From Mesorhizobium huakuii (lineage in GTDB: Bacteria > Pseudomonadota > Alphaproteobacteria > Rhizobiales > Rhizobiaceae), in contig NZ_BSNY01000011.1 in assembly GCF_030160235.1 (NCBI RefSeq), positions 1-60,575 of the forward strand: a stretch of DNA of 60,575 nt, in the 5' to 3' direction. The notes under the pieces were generated by a model. The model was not told the DNA's origin. It worked only from the letters and a program-made list of their open reading frames with translations, and did not search any database. Made by a program: the position numbers and the translations under genes. Of the stretch, positions 7,586 through 16,334 are shown one piece after another (position 1 is the stretch's first letter; every line of letters starts with the position of its first letter).

Positions 7586-9208
7586 ATGGCTCACAAACAG
7601 GTATTGTTTCGTTCAGCAGCGCGCGAAAAGATTCTTCGTGGCGCAACCCAACTCGCCGACGCCGTACGCGTGACGCTCGGGCCGCGCTCGAAATCGGTTC
7701 TGATCGAAAAGAAATGGGGCGCTCCCACAGTCTGCAATGACGGCGTGACCATCGCCAAGGAATTCGACCTAAAGGATCCCGAGGAAAATCTTGGGGCGCG
7801 GATGCTCAGGCAGGCGGCCGAGAAAACCGGGGACATGGTCGGGGACGGCACCAGCACGTCGACCATTCTGGCCCATGCGATGTTCGCCGACGGCGTACGC
7901 AACGTCGTCGCCGGCGCCAGCGCGATCGACATAAAACGAGGCCTTGACCGCGCCACCAAACGGGCAATCGAAACGCTCAAGCAGATATCTCGGCCTGTCT
8001 CGACCCGTCGCGAGAAAGAACAGGTGGCAACGATCTCCGCGCACAACGATCCTCTCATCGGTCAGTTGGTCGGCGAGGCAATGGAGAAGGTCGGCGGCGA
8101 AGGCGTCATTACGGTCGAAGAATCGAAGACCACGGAAACCGTCCTCGACGTCGTCGAGGGCATGCAGTTCGATCGCGGATTCCTGTCACCATATTTCGTG
8201 ACCGATCCCGAGAAGATGGAAGCGGTGCTCGAAGACGCGCTCGTGCTCATCGTCGAAAAGAAGATCGCTTCGCTGAATGATCTGATCAAGCTGCTCGAGG
8301 CTGTGGCGAAGTCCGGAGCCCCCCTGCTCGTGATCGCCGAGGAAGTCGAAGGCGAGGCACTGGCGACGCTCATCGTCAATCAGATCCGCGGCACCTTCAA
8401 GAACTGTGCCGTAAAGGCGCCAGGCTTCGGCGATCGCCGCAAGGCCATGTTGCAGGATATCGCCATCCTGACCGGCGGACAGGTCATCTCCGAGGATCTC
8501 GGGCTGAAGCTGGAAAACGTCACCATGGAGCAGTTGGGGCGCGCGAAGCGGATTGTCGTCGACAAGGACAATACGACGATCATCGGCGGCGGCGGAGATG
8601 CAAAGGCGATCAAGGGCCGTGTCGAACAGATTCGGCGCGAGATCGATAATACGACGAGCGACTATGATCGCGAGAAGCTGCAGGAGCGACTGGCCAAGCT
8701 TGCGGGCGGCGTCGCCGTCATCAAGGTCGGCGCGCCGACCGAGGCCGAGATGAAATCGAAGAAGGAAGCGCTCGACGATGCCATCAGCGCTACCAAGGCC
8801 GCGATCGCCGAAGGCATAGTGCCAGGCGGCGGGCTTGCCCTCTTGCGCTGCATCAAGACCGTGACCGACGAGCAAGAGCATTGCGAAGGCGACGAGCGCA
8901 CGGGCGTGCAGATCCTCAAGCGGGCACTCGAAGCACCGGTCCGGCAGATCGCCGAGAATTCCGCGGTCGACGGCGGCGTCGTCATTGCCAAGATGCTCGA
9001 AGGCACCGGCAATTTCGGCTTCGATGCGGGAAAGAAGGAATATGTCGACTTGGTCGAAGCCGGCATCATCGATCCGACCAAGGTCGTTCGCATCGCACTG
9101 GAGAACGCAGTCTCGGTGGCGAGCGTCCTGCTCTTGACCGAAGCGACCATGACCGAAATACCGGAACCGACGAAAGAACGCGCCCTCGAACCAGAGATGG
9201 CGATGTAG
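7586..9208 (+). CDS. groL: chaperonin GroEL, orphan copy
   Basis: The 60-kDa chaperonin, a 540-residue double-ring ATPase that folds proteins in the cytosol. The ATP loops [10 protein letters not shown] and [11 protein letters not shown], and the [12 protein letters not shown] segment, are clear. The ATG at 7586 follows GGAGG at 7576-7580. Oddities: no groES lies next to it, the C-terminal GGM-repeat tail is missing (it ends EPEMAM), and the usual DGTTTAT is DGTSTST. These mark an accessory stress copy that would borrow GroES from elsewhere. Box 5 in front suggests low-oxygen induction, and a hairpin terminator follows at 9249. Confidence 0.97.
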   Translation: MAHKQVLFRSAAREKILRGATQLADAVRVTLGPRSKSVLIEKKWGAPTVCNDGVTIAKEFDLKDPEENLGARMLRQAAEKTGDMVGDGTSTSTILAHAMFADGVRNVVAGASAIDIKRGLDRATKRAIETLKQISRPVSTRREKEQVATISAHNDPLIGQLVGEAMEKVGGEGVITVEESKTTETVLDVVEGMQFDRGFLSPYFVTDPEKMEAVLEDALVLIVEKKIASLNDLIKLLEAVAKSGAPLLVIAEEVEGEALATLIVNQIRGTFKNCAVKAPGFGDRRKAMLQDIAILTGGQVISEDLGLKLENVTMEQLGRAKRIVVDKDNTTIIGGGGDAKAIKGRVEQIRREIDNTTSDYDREKLQERLAKLAGGVAVIKVGAPTEAEMKSKKEALDDAISATKAAIAEGIVPGGGLALLRCIKTVTDEQEHCEGDERTGVQILKRALEAPVRQIAENSAVDGGVVIAKMLEGTGNFGFDAGKKEYVDLVEAGIIDPTKVVRIALENAVSVASVLLLTEATMTEIPEPTKERALEPEMAM

Positions 9209-9248
9209 GGCGGCGAGACCACAATTCAGATGGAGGCGAAAGGCGCGA

Positions 9249-9270
9249 CCTGCCGAGATCGGCAGGCTTT
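9249..9270 (+). terminator. hairpin terminator after groEL
   Basis: CCTGCCG (9249-9255) pairs with CGGCAGG (9260-9266), followed by CTTT. The downstream end touches FNR/FixK box 6, so the terminator and the next promoter are packed together. Confidence 0.5.
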
Positions 9271-9282
9271 GATGCGCATCAA
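9269..9282. promoter_or_regulatory. FNR/FixK box 6 (TTGATGCGCATCAA)
   Basis: Perfect palindrome centred 63.5 bp before the universal stress protein ATG at 9339. Confidence 0.8.
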
Positions 9283-9338
9283 GGCGCACGATCGGACCTC
9301 AGGTGATCCTGCTACAAATCTCATCGGAGGGCACGAAA

Positions 9339-10154
9339 ATGATCTTCAACACCATCATGGTTCAACTCGACGTCGATTCTCCGGCAGCGCCACGAACGAA
9401 CTATGCGCTGGAGTTGGCGCGACGCTTCGAAGCCACGCTGATCGGTTTTGCCGCGGCCGATTCATATGTCTTTGTTCCCGGTGACGATGGTGGGATGGCA
9501 GCGGCGGAAATCATGCGCGAGCGCCGGATCGAGATCGAGGATCGGCTGAAGGTCCTGAAGGAGGAATTCCTGGGCCTCGTCGGGGACGACGCCATCTGGC
9601 GTGAAGAGATCGGGGACCCGACACGCCTGCTCGCGTTGCATGCCCGCGCCGCCGATCTCGTCGTGACGGGAACGCCGGTCTCCGGCGCTGATCGCCACCG
9701 GGTGGTCGACATCGGAACATTGGTGCTGTCGGCCGGGCGGCCTGTGCTCATTGCGGCCAACCGGCTTGTTCCACCCTCCCCCAAGAAGGTCCTGGTCGCC
9801 TGGAAGGATATCCGCGAGGCGCGGCGAGCCGTCACCGATGCATTGCCCTTCCTGACCGGCGCACAAGATGTGCTCGTGGCAACGATCGAAGAACAGAACC
9901 AGCGGGATGCGCGCGAAAGTGTCAGCGACGTCGTCCGGCACATGATGAGGCATGGCATCAAGGCGAGATCGGAAATCCTGGACTCGGATCGTGGGGATGC
10001 TTGCGAAACCATCGTCGGACTCGCCCACGGCATGGGTGCCGACCTTGTCGTCGCCGGCGGCTATGGTCATAGCCGGCTGCGTGAATGGGCCTTTGGGGGC
10101 ATGACCCGCTCCCTGCTCAGTAATGGCTCCGTCAACCGCTTGTTCTCGAACTGA
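9339..10154 (+). CDS. universal stress protein, tandem UspA domains
   Basis: A 271-residue cytosolic protein with two UspA folds. The first domain (about 1-145) is degenerate. The second ends in the nucleotide-binding G-rich motif GGYGHSRLREWAFGG within the last 35 residues. ATG at 9339 is chosen because GGAGGG at 9326-9331 precedes it and MIFNTIMVQLD is a typical Usp beginning. It is the first gene after FNR/FixK box 6 and is probably co-transcribed with the flavin reductase-like gene 77 bp downstream. It is close in design to the Usp at 10852, indicating local duplication. Confidence 0.9.
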   Translation: MIFNTIMVQLDVDSPAAPRTNYALELARRFEATLIGFAAADSYVFVPGDDGGMAAAEIMRERRIEIEDRLKVLKEEFLGLVGDDAIWREEIGDPTRLLALHARAADLVVTGTPVSGADRHRVVDIGTLVLSAGRPVLIAANRLVPPSPKKVLVAWKDIREARRAVTDALPFLTGAQDVLVATIEEQNQRDARESVSDVVRHMMRHGIKARSEILDSDRGDACETIVGLAHGMGADLVVAGGYGHSRLREWAFGGMTRSLLSNGSVNRLFSN

Positions 10155-10231
10155 CGCGCTGAATGCAGGTCGTTCGCCCGGTGACGGCCGGCTCGCGCTT
10201 GCCAATATCGAATAGAACGGAGGGTGCGAAG

Positions 10232-10762
10232 ATGAAGGAACTGCCGCTTGCCGAGGTCTATCGGCTGATCGAACCGGGTCCAGTCGTTCTGCTGACAACC
10301 CGGGCGAGAGGCCGCGCCAATGTCATGACCATGTCGTGGCACATGATGGTGGAGTTCACACCGCCGACGATTGCCTGTGTCGTGTCGAGTGATGATTTTT
10401 CGTTTGGCGCGTTGCGCGACACCAAGGAGTGCGTGATCGCGATTCCGGCTGTAGGACTGGCAGAGAAAGTCGTGGCGGTCGGCAACTGCTCAGGCCGGGA
10501 CAGAGACAAGTTCGCGACGATTTGGCTGACGCCGCTGCCCGCCGAGCAGGTCGCCGCACCCTTGGTCGCAGAATGCTTTGCCAATCTCGAATGCCGCGTG
10601 GTCGATACCCGGCTCGTCAACAAATACAATCTGTTCGTTCTGGAGGTCGTGAAGGCCTGGGTTGACCCGGGGCAGCCGAAGCCAAAGACCATGCACCATA
10701 TTGGCAAGGGGACCTTCGTGGTGGACGGAGAGACCATGCATTTCGATTCGCGTATGCCCTGA
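10232..10762 (+). CDS. flavin reductase-like / FMN-binding split-barrel protein
   Basis: A 176-residue member of the flavin reductase-like family (COG1853), which bind FMN and move electrons from NAD(P)H or act as flavoredoxins. Visible hallmarks are the N-terminal segment VVLLTTRARGRANVMTMSW and the following PPTIACVVSSDDFSFGALRDT, which form the flavin pocket. The ATG at 10232 has GGAGGG upstream. Spacing suggests an operon with the upstream Usp gene. The electron partner cannot be told from sequence. Confidence 0.8.
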   Translation: MKELPLAEVYRLIEPGPVVLLTTRARGRANVMTMSWHMMVEFTPPTIACVVSSDDFSFGALRDTKECVIAIPAVGLAEKVVAVGNCSGRDRDKFATIWLTPLPAEQVAAPLVAECFANLECRVVDTRLVNKYNLFVLEVVKAWVDPGQPKPKTMHHIGKGTFVVDGETMHFDSRMP

Positions 10763-10771
10763 GGTCGCAAC

Positions 10772-10785
10772 TTGATCGGCATCAA
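10772..10785. promoter_or_regulatory. FNR/FixK box 7 (TTGATCGGCATCAA)
   Basis: Perfect TTGAT-N4-ATCAA box centred 73.5 bp before the Usp ATG at 10852. Confidence 0.8.
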
Positions 10786-10851
10786 GGATTGCAATGCACG
10801 GGACGGGCTAGCTTCAGCTGATCCGACCGATACCGAAAAAGAGCGTCACCG

Positions 10852-11676
10852 ATGAGCTACAAATCCATTCTGTTGAATGTGGGCATAGATGGCCCGATCG
10901 CGCCGGTCACCAAGATCGCCATCGATCTCGCCAGGCGGTCCGAGGCTCGGTTGATCGGCTTCTGCGCAGCCGATGCACCCTTGCCGGTCACGATGGCGCC
11001 CGAGGGTGCCGCCATAGCCGCCGAGGTCTGGCAGCAATTGAGGGACGACATCAAGAAGCGTTTCGAGGACCTCCACGTCGAGTTTGACAGCCTGGTTGCC
11101 GGTTCGGTGGCGACGGAATGGCGCAACACGCTAGACAATCCCAACCATGCCTTGGTCGCGACATCGAGAAGCGCGGATATCATCATCACTGGAGCTCCTG
11201 AAGGGGCTTCGTCTGGCGATTCCTATCGGACTGTTGATCCCGGCAGCCTCGCGTTGCGTGCCGGCAGGCCGGTGTTGATCTCGTCGGCTGGCGCGGACCA
11301 CGCACCGACAGGCAGGATCGTGGTCGCCTGGAAGGATACGCGCGAAGCCAGGCGTGCAGTGGCCGATGCCGTGCCGCTAATGGCGATGGCGGATGATGTG
11401 ATCGTGGTCACTATCGATTCCGAACCGGGTGACCGAACGACGGCAGGCATAAAGGACGTCGCGACCTTCCTGGCCAGGCACGGTATCACGGCTCGCACCG
11501 AAGTGCTGAAGGCCGATGACGAGAGCGACGAGCTGATCGACTTCCTGAGTTCCGCCAAGGCCGACCTGGTCGTGTCAGGCGCTTATGGACACAGCCGGAT
11601 CAGGGAATGGGTGTTCGGCGGCGTTACCCGCTCGCTGCTCGACGACGTCCAGCTCTGCCGCTTCCTGTCAAACTGA
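10852..11676 (+). CDS. universal stress protein, tandem UspA domains
   Basis: 274 residues with two UspA domains. The C-terminal one carries the nucleotide-binding motif SGAYGHSRIREWVFGG near the end. It resembles the Usp at 9339 throughout (for example VAWKDTREARRAV here against VAWKDIREARRAV there), so the pair arose by duplication. No strong Shine-Dalgarno is visible. It is driven by its own FNR/FixK box. Role by family: a cytosolic stress-survival factor that binds ATP or helps dormancy; the ligand is unknown. Confidence 0.9.
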   Translation: MSYKSILLNVGIDGPIAPVTKIAIDLARRSEARLIGFCAADAPLPVTMAPEGAAIAAEVWQQLRDDIKKRFEDLHVEFDSLVAGSVATEWRNTLDNPNHALVATSRSADIIITGAPEGASSGDSYRTVDPGSLALRAGRPVLISSAGADHAPTGRIVVAWKDTREARRAVADAVPLMAMADDVIVVTIDSEPGDRTTAGIKDVATFLARHGITARTEVLKADDESDELIDFLSSAKADLVVSGAYGHSRIREWVFGGVTRSLLDDVQLCRFLSN

Positions 11677-11755
11677 TCGCCGCCCCTCGACGTGCCTTGG
11701 CCTGTTCGTCAGCCACCTGCGTAGGCGTCGGTTGGGCCTGGAAGTGAGGACCGCA

Positions 11756-11983
11756 ATGCCTTATGCGACCGAGGAAGATCTTCCACCGCCCATCAGGACC
11801 CACCTGCCCCCGCATGCCCAGGAGATCTTTCGCGCCGCCTTCAACAGCGCCTGGGACGAATATGCCGACCAAGGCGAAAAGCGTGAGGAAACAGCCCATC
11901 GCGTCGCCTGGGCTGCCGTGAAACGCCATTATCGCAAGGAAGGCAGGGATTGGGTGCCTATCCGAGCAAACCGCGCAATTTGA
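11756..11983 (+). CDS. chaB: ChaB family protein
   Basis: 75 residues matching the ChaB fold, a small helical protein annotated as a cation-transport regulator although the mechanism is unproven. Recognisable are LPPHAQEIFRAAFNSAW near residues 18-34 and HRVAWAAVKRHY near 49-60. GTGAGGA lies about 6 bp before the ATG. It follows the Usp gene by 79 bp and is probably co-transcribed. Its stop codon lies inside FNR/FixK box 8. Confidence 0.85.
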   Translation: MPYATEEDLPPPIRTHLPPHAQEIFRAAFNSAWDEYADQGEKREETAHRVAWAAVKRHYRKEGRDWVPIRANRAI

Positions 11984-11993
11984 TCGAGATCAA
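11980..11993. promoter_or_regulatory. FNR/FixK box 8 (TTGATCGAGATCAA)
   Basis: Perfect box overlapping the chaB stop codon (TGA 11981-11983). Its centre is 69.5 bp before the ATG at 12056, the same spacing as at other genes here, so it probably serves the small frame at 12056. Confidence 0.7.
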
Positions 11994-12055
11994 GACAGTC
12001 CCAGCTGCGTTCATTCATAGGATTTGGGATCAAGCACTTAGGCAATGTGGTTTCA

Positions 12056-12271
12056 ATGACGGACAGCGTTACGGGGCTTCTCAACGCGTGCAACGCTGAG
12101 AAGAGCAAAGGGGCGGATTTTCCGACGATCTGGAAAGCGATCCTGAAGGTACACCCTTGTGTCACGGGATCACCGATTCAGGACAGCAGCGACGACGGTC
12201 CGGTGCTGCGAATTCCTTTGATCACAGGGCAATTTCTCGTCTTCCTGGGCTCGGACTTCTCGCTCATTTAG
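12056..12271 (+). CDS. hypothetical protein, 71 residues
   Basis: I recognise no family. The frame begins MTDSVTGLLNACNAEK, has a mixed central part (DFPTIWKAILKVHPCV) and ends in a hydrophobic segment, LITGQFLVFLGSDFSLI. A GTG at 12047 is an alternative start. Evidence for expression is its position, 69.5 bp behind FNR/FixK box 8. Codon usage looks less GC-biased than its neighbours. The stretch 12272-12465 contains no further gene that I can support. Confidence 0.5.
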   Translation: MTDSVTGLLNACNAEKSKGADFPTIWKAILKVHPCVTGSPIQDSSDDGPVLRIPLITGQFLVFLGSDFSLI

Positions 12272-12465
12272 CAGCAGTGGCTGACAGCTATGGTTGTGCA
12301 GGGACCCTCTGGAGATCCTTGGCCGGGGATTTGCGGCGGACGCCACTGGCGAAAAACGCTGCCGCCAGCGATGCCTTCCCAATCGTAAGTACGTGAGGCC
12401 GACATCCCGCCATGCCTGGCCCGCGACGGTCGTCGAAAGCAGCTGGTTATGGGCGTGCGGGCTAC

Positions 12466-12870
12466 TCAAGCCGCTGCCAACGTGTTCTCGATGGCTTCGA
12501 CTGAGTGCTTCACGAGATCCTTGCCGAGTTCGCCCGCCAGTTTCGCTTTCAGCGAAGGCTCGACATGCTTGCGCAGCTCGCCGAGCGTGCGCGGATCAGC
12601 AACCACCACCACATGATCGAACGCTTCCGTCAGCGCCTCGCGATTGAGATACTCGGCCACGGCAGCGGCAAAATCGTCTTCCCGCAGGCGAGAGTCGTCG
12701 GGATTGGCAGTGGAACTGCGATGCCGGCCGCCCGAGCCGGTGCTGGCCGCATCAAGCGTCGGCTCGCTCAGTTCAACCAGATCGATCCGGGGCTCGTGAC
12801 CCTTGTTGCGAAACAGGCGCAACTTCTCGCCGTCGGTAACCGCGACCAGCGTGCCAGTCGTCATAATCAT
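12466..12870 (-). CDS. host attachment family protein (COG5622)
   Basis: 134 residues of the bacterial family annotated as required for attachment to host cells. The role is inherited from family naming and is unproven here. The N-terminus has the expected TGTLVAVTDGEKLRLFRNKG, and the C-terminal half contains HVVVVADPRTLGELRKHV. AAGGAG lies 7 bp before the ATG at 12870. It lies 145 bp downstream of the BON gene on the same strand and is probably read from the same box-9 promoter. Confidence 0.8.
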   Translation of the reverse strand: MIMTTGTLVAVTDGEKLRLFRNKGHEPRIDLVELSEPTLDAASTGSGGRHRSSTANPDDSRLREDDFAAAVAEYLNREALTEAFDHVVVVADPRTLGELRKHVEPSLKAKLAGELGKDLVKHSVEAIENTLAAA

Positions 12871-13015
12871 GTTGTTTCTCCTTTGACATAAATCGAAGGC
12901 GTTGCCTCGCCATCATTGGCCGCGATCTTCACGCCGGATGCAGTTCGCGGTGGCGCGTGCCTCGGACTATCGGCGCGGCGGCCGCTTGAGCCGCCGCGTC
13001 AACCGGGCCGAGCCA

Positions 13016-13663
13016 TCAGACAATCGCAATCCGGTCTTCCACCACCCGGACGCCCGGCGACGACCAGGCGGCGCGTTCCGCTGCCTGGCGCTCGGACCAG
13101 GCCTTGACCTTGCCCTCAAGTGTCACCCTGCCATCCTGCACGTTGACGCGGATCGCCTGGGCTTCGATTTCCGCATCACGCTTCAGCGCATCCTCGATGC
13201 GCTTCTTGACGTCGGGCACCGAGGCACGTGGGGTGATTTCGATCTGATTGGCAACGCCGACGACGCCGGCCAGCCCGCGCACGGCCTCGGCCGCCGCGTT
13301 CTTCTGGTATTGCCATTCAACTTTCCCGGTCAGCGTGATCCAGCCGTCCTGGACCCTGACCTGCACCTTGTCCCTCGGGATGGAGACATTCCAGGTGACC
13401 GCATCGACCGCACGCCTGGCGATCTCGTCGTCCGCGGTCCCCTTCTGTCCAATCAGCCGGACTTCGATTTCCTCGGCGATACCCTTCACGCCCTTGACCC
13501 GCTTGACCACATTTTCGGCGGTGGTCTTTTCCCAATAGGAAGAAACATGTCCGGTAAGGGTGACGATGCCGTCTTCCACGGCGACGCCGATGTGGGCGGC
13601 GTCGATGCTCGGCTCGAACTCCAACTCATCGAGAATATTCTGACGCAATGTTAAATCCGTCAT
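13016..13663 (-). CDS. three-BON-domain protein
   Basis: 215 residues made of three consecutive BON domains (about 1-70, 75-145 and 148-215), each with the pattern V-x-V-x-[DG]G-x-[VI]-TL-x-G-x-V followed by a helix. BON domains bind phospholipid membranes or accompany stress proteins (OsmY, Kbp). No signal peptide is visible, so it is probably cytosolic. CAGGAGACAG precedes the ATG. FNR/FixK box 9 is 75.5 bp upstream. It precedes the host-attachment-family gene. Confidence 0.9.
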   Translation of the reverse strand: MTDLTLRQNILDELEFEPSIDAAHIGVAVEDGIVTLTGHVSSYWEKTTAENVVKRVKGVKGIAEEIEVRLIGQKGTADDEIARRAVDAVTWNVSIPRDKVQVRVQDGWITLTGKVEWQYQKNAAAEAVRGLAGVVGVANQIEITPRASVPDVKKRIEDALKRDAEIEAQAIRVNVQDGRVTLEGKVKAWSERQAAERAAWSSPGVRVVEDRIAIV

Positions 13664-13731
13664 GGTCTGTCTCCTGTTGTACGGGGGCTTTCACCCCACC
13701 CAAAACAAAGCACCCTCGACAGAGCCTCACA

Positions 13732-13745
13732 TTGATCTGGCTCAA
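13732..13745. promoter_or_regulatory. FNR/FixK box 9 (TTGATCTGGCTCAA)
   Basis: Reads TTGAGCCAGATCAA on the minus strand, one mismatch from a perfect palindrome. Centred 75.5 bp before the BON gene. Confidence 0.65.
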
Positions 13746-13944
13746 CAGTTGGCGACTTTCGCTTGCCCTGCTGTCCGCAACGGTCCGATATGGCCGCCCA
13801 CTCGTCGAATGGCTTCCCCTCACCCTGCGTGATCCACCGCTGCCATGACGCTGGTGTCCAACGCTCCAATCGGCGGGGAGTCATTCGAGCCTTGAGTGCG
13901 AACCGGCGCATGCCTCCTTCTATCCGGTTTCGAACGCCGATGGA

Positions 13945-13958
13945 TTGATGCGGGTCAA
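13945..13958. promoter_or_regulatory. FNR/FixK box 10 (TTGATGCGGGTCAA)
   Basis: Good box centred 76.5 bp before the ATG at 14028. Confidence 0.7.
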
Positions 13959-14027
13959 GGATACAAGGCGTCGAATGGCCTAGGAGAGCCAAATCGACAC
14001 TCTTGAACTCCTGCGCCGAGGAAAGTC

Positions 14028-14939
14028 ATGCCGGAGCCGCTCCAGACCGCGATGCCAGACCCAGGCGTCAAGCCCATGACGACGATGGCGACGACACCAC
14101 TCCCCGAGAACATCGGGGTTGCCGGCAAATTCCGGGATTTTGCCGATCTCCTCGATAGCCAGGGCGCTGACGGTTTCCGCGCACAGGCCTGCAGGAGGGC
14201 GGCAGATGTTGTGTCGAGGCTGGAACGGCCCGTGAGCGAAGTCCTGGCAAGGGAGGGACGTGACGGGCTCGTCGCCCTCCCGGCAATCGGAACAGGCCTG
14301 GCGGGGGCGATTGCCGAGATCGTTGCGACCGGGCGCTGGTCCCAGCTGGAGCGGCTGCGCGGCGAGATGGAGCCGGAGGCGCTGTTCCGCTCAATCCCCG
14401 GAATCGGACCACGATACGCGCACCGCCTAGCCGAGGACGGTCAGCTCGAGACCCTCGAAGACCTGGAGAAGGCGCTTCATAGCGGGGCGCTTCGTATCAA
14501 GGGTATCGGTCACAGGCGCAAGGAGATGCTGGCGGCAGCCCTCGCCGAGCGGCTGGGCAGGGTTCGCACAAGAAGGGCATATCAGCCCCAACCCCTGCCG
14601 CCAGTGTCGATGCTGCTCGAAGTCGATCACCTGTATCGCGAAAAGGCAGCGGCCGGCGCTCTCCGCAAGATTGCACCGAAGCGCTTCAACCCGAAAGGCG
14701 AGGCCTGGCTGCCGGTGCTGCATGCGCGACATGACAAGTGGCATTTCACCGCGTTCTTCTCGAACACCAGGCTGGCGCACGAACTGGCGAAGACGCGCGA
14801 CTGGGTCGTGATCTATTTCCAGGCAGAAGGCCAGCCGGAAGGACGCTGCACGGTCGTCACCGAAACACGTGGACCGATGCTCGGCAAACGCGTCGTGCGA
14901 GGACGCGAAGACGAACAGCAACTGAAGGAAACGGTATGA
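14028..14939 (+). CDS. helix-hairpin-helix protein related to the PolX N-terminal region
   Basis: 303 residues. Residues about 27-180 resemble the 8-kDa and HhH region of family X DNA polymerases: NIGVAGKFRDFADLLDSQGA, then two hairpins, LVALPAIGTGLAGAI and LFRSIPGIGPRYAHRL, and a third at RIKGIGHRR. The polymerase palm and PHP motifs are absent; the last 110 residues are unfamiliar. It would bind DNA non-specifically, possibly in repair. GAGGAAAG precedes the ATG. FNR/FixK box 10 lies upstream, and the next gene overlaps the stop by 4 bp (ATGA). Confidence 0.75.
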   Translation: MPEPLQTAMPDPGVKPMTTMATTPLPENIGVAGKFRDFADLLDSQGADGFRAQACRRAADVVSRLERPVSEVLAREGRDGLVALPAIGTGLAGAIAEIVATGRWSQLERLRGEMEPEALFRSIPGIGPRYAHRLAEDGQLETLEDLEKALHSGALRIKGIGHRRKEMLAAALAERLGRVRTRRAYQPQPLPPVSMLLEVDHLYREKAAAGALRKIAPKRFNPKGEAWLPVLHARHDKWHFTAFFSNTRLAHELAKTRDWVVIYFQAEGQPEGRCTVVTETRGPMLGKRVVRGREDEQQLKETV

Positions 14940-15382
14940 TGAAAAGGGTCGCAAAGCGTGTTGGCGATGGCGAAACGGAACTCGAAGTCCCCCTCGACAC
15001 CGTATGCTTCATCATCATGAAGGCGCGTGAATTCGATGCCAAGGATCCGGTCACTGAACCCAACCCCGCCTCCAATCCTTCCGACGATCGGTCCGCCGCG
15101 ATCCTGGAGGATCATGCCGACGACCCGGTTCTTGAAGAACTGCAATCGCTGATTTCCGAGCTTTCGTTCGACGCACAGATCGACCTGGTCGCCCTGATGT
15201 GGCTGGGCCGCGACGATCATTCGGCCGATGAATGGCGAAGTGTCCGCCAGCAGGCAATCCAGGCTTATAACGAGCATGTGGCCGACTATCTCTGTGGGAC
15301 GCCATTGCTCGCCGACCATCTTGCCGATGGACTGTCGACACTTGGCTACTCCTGCGCCGAACTTGAGCGCCAGCACCTTTGA
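14936..15382 (+). CDS. DUF3775 domain protein
   Basis: 148 residues. The segment LDTVCFIIMKAREFDAKDPV, about residues 20-39, and the later LVALMWLGRDDHSADEW are hallmarks of DUF3775, a proteobacterial family of unknown function. It starts at ATG 14936, overlapping the upstream HhH gene by 4 bp, with AAGGAA 5 bp before; a second in-frame ATG at 14939 is possible. The overlap implies translational coupling, so the two products probably act in one process. Confidence 0.82.
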   Translation: MMKRVAKRVGDGETELEVPLDTVCFIIMKAREFDAKDPVTEPNPASNPSDDRSAAILEDHADDPVLEELQSLISELSFDAQIDLVALMWLGRDDHSADEWRSVRQQAIQAYNEHVADYLCGTPLLADHLADGLSTLGYSCAELERQHL

Positions 15383-15742
15383 TCATCGGACTGCCTTGTG
15401 CTGCCGAGAGCCGGTGCTTCAACCCGTCGCGCAATCTTTTGGCGACCGCGGATTTCATTTCGCTCCGGCGGACGGCCTTTTTCTCTCGCCATTGATCCCA
15501 ATCAATGAGCTTCCCGCGTGCAGCGGCTCTAATGCAGTTCTTGCTAGGTCGAGCCAGACTGGGTGAAGCGGGCGCGATAGATCGCGGTAAGGCCGCGGAT
15601 TCGCGAAGCAATGAACCAATTCGGCAACGACACTTGGCAAGCGGGTTCGCTGACCTCCAGCTCTAGCGCCTCTTGGGCGACCTAAAGGTGGAAGAGTGGA
15701 GGCGGCGATACCTGCCGATCAACTCACCAAAGGAGAAGAACC
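15383..15742. other. 360-bp gap before hsp20
   Basis: Contains FNR/FixK box 11. Two tiny ATG frames (44 codons from 15533, 24 codons from about 15608) have no clear ribosome site and are not supported as genes. No other structure was recognised. Confidence 0.4.
15492..15505. promoter_or_regulatory. FNR/FixK box 11 (TTGATCCCAATCAA)
   Basis: Perfect box with extended arms (CATTGAT...ATCAATG). It is 244 bp upstream of hsp20, much farther than at the other genes, so the target is uncertain. Confidence 0.65.
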
Positions 15743-16282
15743 ATGGCTGAAGCTGCCACCAAACTCCCCGTCAAGACAGAGAAAGGCACTGCCCCTGCCC
15801 GGTCCGACAACTGGACGGCACCGTTCGAGAACCTGCGTCGCGAAATCGACCGGCTGTTCGACGACTTCCACGCTTTGGATTTCCGGCTGCCCTCGACCCG
15901 CTCCCTTTTCGGTCGTGAACTGCCGTCGCTGCGCGGCGCGGACTGGCCGGTGGCGCCGGCGATGGACCTCGTCGAAAAGGAAAAGCAGTATGAGATCACG
16001 GCCGAGCTGCCCGGCATCGACGAGAAGAATGTCGAGATCAAGCTCTCCAACCACACGCTGACGATCAAGGGCGAAAAGAAGGAAGAAAAGGAAGAGAAGG
16101 AGAAGGACTATTATCTGTCCGAGCGCCGCTACGGCTCCTTCCAGCGTTCGTTCCAGCTGCCTGAAGGCGTCGACGCCGACAAGATCGATGCAAGCTTCAC
16201 CAAGGGCGTGCTGACGGTGAAACTGCCCAAGACCGCCGAAGCCCAGAAGGCCGAGAAGAAGATCACGGTCAAGGCAGCGTAA
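15743..16282 (+). CDS. small heat-shock protein Hsp20
   Basis: A 179-residue holdase chaperone that keeps unfolding proteins soluble in an ATP-independent way. The alpha-crystallin domain spans about residues 72-170, with ELPGIDEKNVEIKLSNHTLTIKG early and the closing GVLTVKLPK motif near 153-161. A lysine/glutamate-rich insert (KKEEKEEKEKDYY) lies mid-domain. AAAGGAGAAG precedes the ATG. It complements the orphan GroEL in the same block. An 11-bp hairpin follows at 16304. Confidence 0.96.
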   Translation: MAEAATKLPVKTEKGTAPARSDNWTAPFENLRREIDRLFDDFHALDFRLPSTRSLFGRELPSLRGADWPVAPAMDLVEKEKQYEITAELPGIDEKNVEIKLSNHTLTIKGEKKEEKEEKEKDYYLSERRYGSFQRSFQLPEGVDADKIDASFTKGVLTVKLPKTAEAQKAEKKITVKAA

Positions 16283-16303
16283 CCTGCGTGGTGACCGTTG
16301 TTC

Positions 16304-16334
16304 GTCTCAGCGCGTCAGTCCGGCGCGCTGAGAC
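16304..16334 (+). terminator. hairpin after hsp20
   Basis: GTCTCAGCGCG (16304-16314) and CGCGCTGAGAC (16324-16334) form a perfect 11-bp stem with a 9-nt loop. There is no T-run, so it could act as an mRNA 3'-stabilising structure or a weak terminator. Confidence 0.55.

Noticed and set aside
12883-12898. TTGACATAAATCGA as another FNR/FixK box
   Set aside because: One arm is mismatched and it overlaps the ribosome site of the host-attachment gene, a position unsuited for activation.
15533-15667. 44-codon frame between box 11 and hsp20
   Set aside because: Lacks a ribosome site and resembles no family; the predicted transcript would start after its ATG.
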